Source: Paraescarpia echinospica
Taxonomy: Eukaryota > Annelida > Polychaeta > Sabellida > Siboglinidae
DNA: 64,000 nucleotides
NCBI GenBank assembly: GCA_020002185.1
Contig: CM034541.1
Span: 53,528,553 to 53,592,552 of the forward strand
Direction: 5' to 3'
Position numbers and translations under genes: made by a program. Positions 26,701 to 38,700 of this stretch are shown here, piece after piece. The first letter of the stretch is position 1. Each line of letters begins with the position of its first letter. Below the pieces are notes generated by a model. It ran no database searches. It worked only from the letters and a program-made list of their open reading frames with translations, and was not told the origin of the DNA.

Positions 26701-29700
26701 GGCTGTGAGACTGGGTGTCCTAGTGTGTTTGATAGGCTGTGAGTCTGGGTGTCCTAGTGAGTGTGACAGGCTGTGAGACTGGGTGTCCTAGTGTGTATGA
26801 TAGGCTGTGAGACTGGGTGTCCTAGTGAGTGTGACAGGCTGTGAGACTGGGTGTCCTAGTGTGTATGATAGGCTGTGAGACTGGGTGTCCTAGTGTGTAT
26901 GACTGGCTGTGAGACTGGGTGTCCTAGTGTGTGTGACAGGCTGTGAGACTGGGTGTCCCTAGTGTGTGTGACGGGCTGTGAGAATGGGTGTCCTAGTGTG
27001 TATGACAGGCTGTGAGACTGGGTGTCCCTAGTGTGTGTGACAGGTTGTGAGACTGGGTGTCCTAGTGTGTATGATAGGCTGTGAGAATGGGTGTCCTAGT
27101 GTGTGTGACAGGCTGTGAGTCTGGGTGTCCTAGTGTGTATGACAGGCTGTGAGACTGGGTGTCCCTAGTGTGTGTGACAGGCTGTGAGACTGGGTGTTTC
27201 TCTAGTGTGTATGATAGGCTGTGAGACTGGGTGTTTCTCTAGTGTGTATGATAGGCTGTGAGACTGGGTGTCCTAGTGTGTATGATAGGCTGTGAGATTG
27301 GGTGTCCCTAGTGTGTATGATAGGCTGTGAGACTGGGTGTCCTAGTGTGTGTGACAGGCTGTGAGACTGGGTGTCCTAGTGTGTATGACAGGCTGTGAGA
27401 CTGGGTGTCCTAGTGTGTGTGACAGGCTGTGAGACTGGGTGTCCTAGTGTGTGTGACAGGCTGTGAGACTGGGTGTCCCTAGTGTGTGTGACAGGCTGTG
27501 AGACTGGGTGTCCTAGTGTGTGTGACAGGCTGTGAGACTGGGTGTCCTAGTGTGTGTGACAGGCTGTGAGACTGGGTGTCCTAGTGTGTGTGACAGGCTG
27601 TGAGACTGGGTGTCCTAGTGTGTGTGACAGGCTGTAAGACTGGGTGTCCTAGTGTGTGTGACAGGCTGTGAGACTGGGTGTCCTAGTGTGTGTGACAGGC
27701 TGTGAGACTGGGTGTCCTAGTGTGTGTGACAGGCTGTGAGACTGGGTGTCCTAGTGTGTGTGACAGGCTGTGAGACTGGGTGTCCTAGTGTGTGTGACAG
27801 GCTGTAAGACTGGGTGTCCTAATGTGTATGAAAATAATTATCTTTGACTGTCACTGTTATTGATATGCACCTGACACAGTGACAGTGATCTCCAGTGTGA
27901 CACAGTGACAGTGATCTCCAGTGTGACACAGTGACAGTGATCTCCAGTGTGACACAGTGACAGTGATCTCCAAGGCCAACCCTGACTGTTGAATTCATCA
28001 TTGTAATTTGATTTCTACCAATGTCACACTAGATTCAAAGATAAAATAAATATATTAAATTATCAGACTACAGTGTTCTGATATCCTGTTGCATATATGC
28101 GAGGTATTTAAATCCCTTACCAATCACATCTGCTGAGATGGCTTCAGGAAACCCAAGGAACCAAAGAAAAAGGGTGCACACCCCTGAACGCTTATTTCCA
28201 CGTCTCAAATATTTGTTGAGCTTACTGTACAGTTATTAGAATGAATGCGGTACACACACACTGACCTGTATGGTATGTTGAGGACACTTGAGCTGTGCGT
28301 ATGTCTGCTGAGAGTGTTCTGATGCAGTCCTGGCGACGACTTCGCCACAACGTTGCTGTTGCCGTGGTCTGGCTTTGCCTTGAGCGGGTTGCCACGGTGA
28401 CCGTTATTCCGACTCATCAACTGTCTGCTGTGGCCACCGTTTGCATCTGGTTGCATCTTTAACGGATGGCCACTGTTTTTACTACTACCGTTCACCTGGC
28501 TCTCGCCACTGCCACTAGATGGTGACACCCGCTGCTGGTTACCGTGGTTACCACTACTCCGGCTACCTACGAACTGGCTACGTTGACTATCGTGCCCGGC
28601 ATTAATACTGACTGGTTTGCTAGGGGGCGCTGCTGTGGTGGTGTGTCCGTTGTAGGGAGGTCGTCCTGGATATGTCGACGGCAATGCCGCAATAGCGGGG
28701 CGGCCGTTACCATGGTTACCTGGTATTTGGCCGTTTAGTTTCGCTCCATGTTTCACAACCTTCTTGACCTTGTGACCTATTCGAGGGCCACTGGGTTTGA
28801 TTTCTTTGGCACTGCAACGACAACAAGATGTTCGTTAAATATACGAGCAAAACTTTATTAATTACATAATATAACATCGACTGAATGCACAATACAATGA
28901 TTGAACACAACTTTCAGAATGCCGATGTCAACACCATACTTAGAATGATGTTCTAATTCTTGACATTTCTAATGACTCACAATATTCAAATGCATTATAA
29001 TTGAATATATTTATTAAACAAACAAAACATTCATAGTAATGACTGCTATAGCTTTGACATGATTTTGTGTGGTGATGTAACTAGATGTTTAACAAGACTG
29101 CCATTCAAAGTGGCTGTAACAAGATGATTAGCAAGACTGTCATTGAAAGTGGCTGTAACAAGGTGTTTAACAAAACTACCATTCAAAGTGGCTGTAACAA
29201 GATGTTTAACAAGACTACCATTCAAAGTGGCTGTAACAAGGTGTTTAACAAGACTACCATTCAACGTGGCTGTAACAAGATGATTAGCAAGACTGCCATT
29301 CAAAGTGGCTGTAACAAGGTGTTTAACAAGACTACCATTCAAAGTGGCTGTAACAAGATGTTTAACAAGACTACCATTCAAAGTGATAAGTTTGAAACGA
29401 ATTCACATTTCACAATAAACTGAATGAATGTCTTAGTAAACAGTGTCAAAGGGCACCTTCATCTGGTTGTAATATACAGATGTGGGTGGTTTTCATGGAA
29501 ATGGATGGCAACAAGGTCCAGCAGACAGAACTGATACAGGTAACAAAACCACTATCACACATCAACCAGACCTGACTACTCGGCGGTTCTGATGACCCTG
29601 TGCATGCCATCAATATCGTATGGTGCCTGAGTGACATGACAATACAACTATCAATGACCCCCCCACCGTTCCGACCCAAATCAACCTTGTTGCTGTTATC

Positions 29701-32700
29701 TCACAGGAGCCACTCCGCCTGAAGGGGGCCTGAAGTGGCTGCACGCGATGATCACAAAGACTCGAGGATGTTACAAAGTGCAAAGGTTAGTGTGACATGT
29801 TTTCAAGTCTTGGCAGGGTAAATTCTTGCAAGATTTCGGCAACAAACATGACCGCCTCTGCACGGTTGTTTACAGTCACCCAATGGCCCGACCCCACAGC
29901 CCACCTTGTGCCACTGAAAAATCCTTTGTTTACGTCTAAGTACTTCCCTTTATAATGGATAATTTGCAAACAACATGGAATCCTGATGCCTTTAATTATC
30001 TACAAAATCATTAGATTAATAATCAATCTTACTTGGCCATCAAACATATCACTTTGTCTTACTTCGCACAGCCGTAAAAAAAATTATATTTTAGCAGAGG
30101 GCATTTTGACCTTTTTATGATAATAAACATCTTTTAACTGCTTGACATTAGCATCTTAGTAGACATAACAGTGGTCTGGATAAACAATAAACCATCTTAA
30201 TAGAGGTCAGAGAGGGCCAGAAGATACCCAACTCACAGGATCTACCAATGAGAGGATGTGCAACTTGGGCTCATCAGATTAAGACCAGTGCTTAAATTCA
30301 ACAATGAAATATTGTTAATAAAAACTGGTAAACAACCCTCAGACCATTCCACCTTTGTCAAATTATAACCTATCCCTAAATTGGCAAAATCAAACGTAAG
30401 ATTAAGCGTCTTTGTCAACATCAAATTTTTGGAAATTAAAACAGCACGATACAATTTCAGATTTCACCCTGCAAACATATTGCTGAATTTGGGCAAGATG
30501 CTTTGGGAGCAAGGGGATACTTACCACGACTTCTTCACTTCACTCTCTAAGGCCGCCATGCGTTGTTTCGTCGACTGGTAGACGTCATCGTTGGCATGCA
30601 CGGATATTTTGTGGGTGAGACTTCCAAGACATTCCAGGGTGTCACGCCTACAATGTAACAACTTCACATCACCGATATGTCCAGTTGTCCTGTTAGCCAG
30701 ATCATTAAAAGGTTGAGTAATGCCAGATACGTGCAGGTATATGGCAACATTTTATGGAATATCACAATGGGGTGTTTACAATATCACAATGGGGTGTTTA
30801 CAATATCGTTACGTAACATCATCTAAGGTATGTTTTTCACTTCACAAGCTCAAAGCCCTGTTTTATCACTAGAGAAATTAGAGAGAAATTGCCCAGTATC
30901 ATCGAAGTTCAAAGCATCTATGAACTGCCAAAAGATTCCGAGGGATGTCCAGTGTAGACTTACACTGCTACAGTGCATTATGCAATGTGGTACATTTAAA
31001 AAACATTACATAATTTTTAAATGGCCCCTTATTTTTCATCACCCCCAGAGACAAGACATAGTCCAGAAGGGACTGTCTCGCATAGTTCCACCAGCCATTA
31101 AGACCAGACAACATAATTCTATTGCTGAATAAATATCTACTTTCCAGGCCACTTCACGTACACGGCTGCATGCATTTCGAGCTTGATGAAAAGGTCAATT
31201 TTTTGCAGGTGAAATGTGTATAAATATGGCCACCGCAAGCAGCAGACACCACACATGCAGCATTATTATAGCATAAAACACACTGATATAAACTTCCTAG
31301 AATAGCAATAACTCCATTCCATGAACTCTACCTGTCTGCACATTATGACAACATGTTCATTTCTAAAGTACAAAGGAAATATAAATAAATGTGACAAAAG
31401 GATTTTTTCGACATCATCAAGCTGGCTAACTACTGGTATTCCACATCTGAGACTGATTTTTAAAAGGCTACTTCCAGGAACTGACAGATTTCTTTCATAG
31501 CGAAATACCGGACCAAAACTTGCAAGGATTGTATCAGTTATCACATCATCAACAACAACATATCAAATGTTGTCATCTGGTCTTACTATCTGTCTCAGTT
31601 TACCCAGAGACCAATAGTTTGACTTGACCTGCCACCATTTCCCTGTTGTGCACTGAAGCGACCTTTGACCCAAATCTTATCACCAGCTTTTCTCACCAAG
31701 TCCAATGTAGTAATAGTCGAGATCTTATCATCTGTTTTCTCACCGAATCTAAGATAGCCTTGATCTTGTCAGTTTTATTTCTTGATATATATGTTGATAT
31801 TTTAGGAAATGTGTACCATCTCTGAATTTGATAGTAAAACAACTACCTATAAAAGTGACATCTACATATAAATCAAAAAATTTGTTTGAGTAGTTCACAA
31901 TATTTATTAGCTACTGTACATTATTAGTATAATGAGATACACATGTAGATTATAGCACATATAAGTAAGTAAACATCATATATCACCAGGAACAATCTAC
32001 TGACAGAATTCATCACCCGCACTTGTCAGACAGACAACCCCCCTTTAATAAAATACAGTGGAACCTCACTATTAAGGTCACCCCTGGGACTCGCCGGAAG
32101 CGACCTGAATATCAAGGTGACCTTCCTAGCGAAACTCATTTCCTATACTTTACTACATGTGGACATGGCTTGGGACTGTCCTAAGGTGATCTTAACTGCG
32201 AGGTGGCTGTATTGTCGAGGTGTCTGTAAAGCCAGGTTGGTCTGTACTGGGGTGCACTGACCTGGTGTTGTCCTGCTGAACAAAGTCGTAGCTGCCGTAC
32301 GGATCGCCCTGGATGGAGGAGAGGCTGAAGCGGAACGTGCAGTAACCCTCTGTGTTGTCATAACTCTTCTTCACCGGAATCTGCACAACCTGCAAGGATC
32401 AACGCAAACGTCACATGATGAGCCGTTGTTACCATGTCAAATATCACCTACTAAGAAAACAAAACGTCATTCCTTTCAAAGTGACGCAAAAAACCATGGA
32501 TGTAGTAGAAAACTGCTGCCATGGGTTTGTCTGCTTCTGTGTAATAGGAAATGAGTGTTAATAAGATACGAGTCACAGAAATGACAGAACATTAAATATT
32601 TTAATCTGTATTTGTTTGTATTTATTTTTAGTAAAACGGCTCAGTGTAACTAAAATAATATTTATGTAAAACAGAAACAAATGCTCCTTAGATCAACCTA

Positions 32701-35700
32701 GTCTGTTCTTCATGTTTTATATTTAATGAAGAACAATAAAAATTAAAAAATATAAACATATAAACTATAAATTCGGACCATAGAGACACACACTGCTAAC
32801 CACAGTATTGGCATGATTCACCCGGTTTTCGCAGTCAAGATAAAATAATCAGTAAATTTGTGAAGCGCTGTAAATCTAGAAACAAATCCATTGATAGGCA
32901 CTGAAAAATACATAAAATCAGGGTGCACGGTGGATTTAGTTGACAGGTAGTCCGTCGGACTAGCTGACTCAGAAACAACTAGTCCTCATATTGTTTTACT
33001 AGTCCTTAAAAATCAATCATACTGTTGTATCATAAATGTGTGACAGTTATGGCACATAGTAAAAGTGGCTTTATTTCATAAAGAAAACAAGCCGTTTCCC
33101 ATTTCAATTAAATGTTCAACTAAATGTGTCATTAATAGAAACAAATACATGTGATTTCGTAGATCAAATTGCAAAGTCATCAGAAGAAATGACTAGTTTA
33201 ATCAGGGGCAGCAAACAGGAGTCGTGGACAAGGCGATGCCAGCAGAATCTGAAGCCTGACGGCGACAAAGGACCCGACATTGTCGGACTAAGTTGCATAA
33301 TTTGCCCTATACTTTTCATTAGCGTTTTCTTTCTCGAAGCCGACTAAACAAGTAACATTGCTGGCGTTTGGTAACTTGCTAAAATAATCACCCAATGCAG
33401 GAATAAGGCAACTACCATCACGACGGGATAGCACGTAACGATGTCTGTAACCCGCGCATGTATGTTTGTCCATGTCGCTCATCACTCATGGTCGCTAGGT
33501 GGCAGTACCTATCCTACGTTAACCGGATGTAAACAGCCACCATTTACATTCACTGCGTTCAGCAAGTTTCCCATCTGACGGTCGTACGGAATATTTAGCT
33601 GCCTGTGATAAAATGCTACCTTACTGTCTGATTTTGTTTTATTCCATCACAACACCCAACTAGCGTATACATAGCGTAAATTAATTTACATAATAACAGC
33701 TACCGTTAGTCCGATGGGACTGCTCCACTAAACATGGACTAGTCCGATCACTGAAACTACTCGTCCGGGACGATCGGACCGGCCTTATTTCGCAGCCTGT
33801 AAAATACATCTGTACTAAAACTGATTAGTTAAATAAATTACAATAAATTAGTTTAACATGTGGTGCATATATAAACAGAGTAATTATTAATTGAAGAGGG
33901 TCATCAAAGTACAATTTTTTTTAGCAAACTCCTGCTAATAATGACTTGAGATAGGCAAAGGAATAGACAAGGTCGATTAATAAAAATAACAGGATTGTAA
34001 TAATTAGCAAAGTAGCACTCAACAGTCTTCCTCTGATTAAATCACCAAAACTGTCTGTTTATAATGTCTAAAAAAATAACAATGATCATTAAGTTGATAT
34101 TATCTGCATGAGAAAGGGTTGCCCATTGAGTGCCAAGCATCAGATGTCACTATGAATCATAGCACAACTCTCAAGGGATGGTTTATAATAAAACATTTCC
34201 CATGCTGGTAGCCTAGATAACCAAATGCCAAAAATATAATCTGTGCTTTTTTCTGTGTGGTCCAATTCAATAGAGGTTTTGACCTACAAATAAGCTCAGA
34301 TACACATCACTGATTATACCAACGTACAGGCAGAAACTGAATGGGCAGATAATGACCACATCATTCATATTTTGGGCATAATACAAACAGCTAAACTGAA
34401 CATGCACTGGCACTAGATCTAAAAAAATACTACTTTATTATCAGTTAGCCAATCCCAGTGGTATGTTGGCACAGCCAGCAGACAAAGGACTAAGGGGTGT
34501 GGCTTTTCATGTAGAAATTGCTTGTAGAAATGTTACGCCACCAAAGATTAACCACAAGCCTATTATAATGATAATAACAAACTTCTATAGTAGGTTGATT
34601 TAATTAAATCACTTGCAACATTCTATATTATTTAAATTAAACGTAACATGAAATTTGCTACAGACTAGTCGACTCCTTACTTTGCTGAAATTGTATTATA
34701 TATGTGAATTTATATCAAATTTCTAATATACAGTTTCTGTCTGTGCTCACTCTTCTATCCGGCAGCCATTAAGCCAATGTCAAACAAATATTAAGTCTGG
34801 CTACACAAATTGTATTACATATGAAAATTTATATTGAATTTCTAGTTTATACCACATTCTTCCTTTGTTGACTTGCTGGACAGGTCATAGTTTCTGCCTA
34901 GTCTCACTCTATCAATTGAATCATTGAGCCAACATCAAACAAATATCAAGTTTGGCTACACAAATTGTATTCACAAGATATGTCAGACCCATCTTATCCG
35001 GTCAGTGGATCTACAACCTGCAACCAAGAGTTCACATAACTGAGGCGCACATGGTGAAACACATCACTGCTGGTTAATGTGCCTTCCTTGGGTGTAGGCG
35101 TAGATTTATACCAGTGCACTGGAGCAAACTGTGGTATCAGTTTCACCAGGAGGACAAATGGTGCAGCCGCAAGCATGTCTCACTGCCAAGAACCCATGAC
35201 AAATACATCCTATGTGGTTATTATTTGTTACTTTCACATAACACAATACCACAGGACGGGGACAAAGTGTAGTAAATGTTTGGGATACTATAGAATGACT
35301 GATAATGATTTAAGATAATGGTTTTATAATATTTATGATGATTATGTGAATGATTTATATTTTATAATATTTACAAAGCTGATTTTTTTATAATTAAAAT
35401 TTTATTATCTAAGATATATGAGGTAGATGTTGTTGCTAATATTTCAACAATATCACTTGTATTATGTTTATTATTATTTCAATGATACATTAATAGTTCC
35501 AACGTTTTAGATATAATAAGGGTTATCCTGACCTGTAGTATTAAATTACATCAACACCTACTTTTGAAGATATTAATATTTTAGAACATTACAGCTAAAT
35601 TATGCACAGCAATGCCTTGATTAGAAAAAAAAAAACTGTTCTTTCTAAACTAATGATGACAATGTCCTACTTATGTCAACCTGAGTTTGATATCCTATGC

Positions 35701-38700
35701 ACTACTGTAATTGTACTTATGTCAACCTGAGTTTGATATCCTATGCACTACTGTAATTGTACTTATGTCAACCTGAGTTTGATATCCTACACACTATTGT
35801 AATTGTACTTATGTCAACCTGAGTTTGATATCCTACACACTACTGTAATTATACTTATGTCAACCTGAGTTTGATATCCTATGCACTACTGTAATTGTAC
35901 TTATGTCAACCTGAGTTTGATATCCTACACACTATTGTAATTGTACTTATGTCAACCTGAGTTTGATATCCTACACACTACTGTAATTGTACTTATGTCA
36001 ACCTGAGTTTGATATCCTACACACTACTGTAATTGTACTTATGTCAACCTGAGTTTGATATCCTACACACTACTGTAATTGTACTTATGTCAACCTGAGT
36101 TTGATATCCTACACACTATTGTAATTGTACTTATGTCAACCTGAGTTTGATATCCTACACACTACTGTAATTGTACTTATGTCAACCTGAGTTTGATATC
36201 CTACACACTGCTGTAATTGTACTTATGTCAACCTGAGTTTGATATCCTACACACTACTGTAATTGTACTTATGTCAACCTGAGTTTGATATCCTACACAC
36301 TATTGTAATTGTACTTATGTCAACCTGAGTTTGATATCCTACACACTACTGTAATTGTACTTATGTCAACCTGAGTTTGATATCCTACACACTATTGTAA
36401 TTGTACTTATGTCAACCTGAGTTTGATATCCTACACACTATTGTAATTGTACTTATGTCAACCTGAGTTTGATATCCTACACACTACTGTAATTGTACTT
36501 ATGTCAACCTGAGTTTGATATCCTACACACTATTGTAATTGTACTTATGTCAACCTGAGTTTGATATCCTACACACTATTGTAATTATACTTATGTCAAC
36601 CTGAGTTTGATATCCTACACACTACTGTAATTGTACTTATGTCAACCTGAGTTTGATATCCTACACACTACTGTAATTGTACTTATGTCAACCTGAGTTT
36701 GATATCCTACACACTATTGTAATTGTACTTATGTCAACCTGAGTTTGATATCCTACACACTATTGTAATTGTACTTATGTCAACCTGAGTTTGATATCCT
36801 ACACACTACTGTAATTGTACTTATGTCAACCTGAGTTTGATATCCTACACACTATTGTAATTGTACTTATGTCAACCTGAGTTTGATATCCTACACACTA
36901 CTGTAATTGTACTTATGTCAACCTGAGTTTGATATCCTACACACTATTGTAATTGTACTTATGTCAACATGAGTTTGATATCCTACACACTACTGTAATT
37001 GTACTTATGTCAACCTGAGTTTGATATCCAACACACTATTGTAATTGTACTTATGTCAACCTGAGTTTGATATCCTACACACTACTGTAATTATACTTAT
37101 GTCAACCTGAGTTTGATATCCTACACACTACTGTAATTGTACTTACATTTTCTGGAGATTGGCACAAAACCATAACATTGACATGGTATACTCTAAAACA
37201 ATTTGTCTACGTGTTGGTGACAATAGTCAGTTTATGACAACATCGATCGTGCAGAAATCACATCCTGCAACTATATTTACACTCCTACCAGTTTCCACCA
37301 ATAACACATTCTACTTTGCCAGTCACTTCCTGGTAAGGTCTCGTATCAAGTGACAACATGTTTTTTGTTGTGTTTACAGCCAGACTTATGGTAATCGATT
37401 GCCGTGGGGGCCTATCTCGAGCATCAATAAGTCTCGAGTCGGTCTGGCAAGCTGCTGTTCTTGTTAATGAAAAACTAGTCATGTCTCACATGAACCAGAT
37501 TGTTACACTGCCAGCAGGACATCGGGATTTAAAAAAAAACACTTCAATATACAATAGGGGTTTCCCGAAGTGGGTTCACTATAGAAAACGGTTTCCCGAA
37601 GTGTGTTCACTATAGGAAACGGGAGTTTCCCGAAGTGTGTTCACTATAGGAAACAGTGGTTTCCTGAAGTGTGTTCACTATAGGAAACAGGAGTTTCCCG
37701 AAGTGTGTTCACTTTATGAAACAGGGGTTTCCCAAAATTACTCAACTAGAGGACAAGAGGGTTTCAAAAATTATTTCACTATAAAGAATTCAGCACAATA
37801 TTTCCATCACAGGCCATAGAGGTTTCCCTGCATTATTTCACGATATAACAAAGGGGTTTCCCTAAATTGTTTCACAATGACTGTAGGACAAAGGGATTTT
37901 CAAAACAATATGTTCCTGCTTGATATTAAAGTAATTGGTAATGATAAATTATATTTTACTGATAAGTCTGTCAGTATAATTTTATTGAAATAGGCTAATT
38001 TCTCTTTAAAAAAACCAGTATGTTTATGAAGTAACATGGAGTCTGATGTTTGTTTGTTTTTGCATATGTCTAGTTAATCATATTGGAATACATTTCATTG
38101 GCGTATCTAGGGGGGGCCTGGGTGGCACGTGTCCACCCTAGACCTTTGGAATTGTGTGTGCACTGTAGACCTTTTTGAATGGGCCCACATGACCGTGCCC
38201 CCCAGACCCTTTGTAATGTGTCCCCGTTCAGCTGAAATTACGGCGACAAAGATTTTTCAATCACCCCCCATCTTCCGATGTCACAGTCGAGGCTAGCTGA
38301 GCAGCGGATCAGAGAAGGAAGAAAAGCTGAAGATATGACCGTGCAGCAACAACATTTTTTCAACAGCAACCCCCCTCCATCTTCAGATGTCACCAGCCAT
38401 GCCAAGACAGTGGAATTTGAAGTTATGGCGGCACGGGAGCGAAAAATTATCTACATTTGGTTCGGTCACCAGTGGATGTTTTTGTGCCATACAGGTGTTA
38501 CAAATCATGTCTACGCAACAATCAGCAGCTGTAAAAATCTACTTCAGTAGGCCAAAAATCAAAAATACACATTAAGTGGCTATGCAATCTGACAACAGAG
38601 TGCAATTATTCACCAAAACAACCGCAGGAAAACTGGTGAGACGTACCACAATGGAGCGTTGTGTTCTTTCGTCTTTTTTGCAGCTCTAAATGTCCCAAGT

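Larger units (their letters stand above)
22232..28265. other. ELL intron, 6.0 kb, with four tandem repeats
   Basis: Contains the duplication at 22419, the 35-bp array (22843-24069), the ~34-bp array (25881-27831) and the 26-bp array (27872-27972). The stretch from 24070 to 25880 shows no recognised element or gene. Confidence 0.7.

Noticed and set aside
28544..28738. 64-codon plus-strand frame
   Set aside because: It is the shadow of the large ELL linker exon on the minus strand.
29046..29423. 111- and 112-codon frames in the 39-bp array
   Set aside because: Period of 13 codons keeps both strands open; inside an ELL intron.
34994..35318. Overlapping Cys-containing frames on both strands
   Set aside because: Neither strand shows family motifs or good splice sites, and ELL phases need no exon here.
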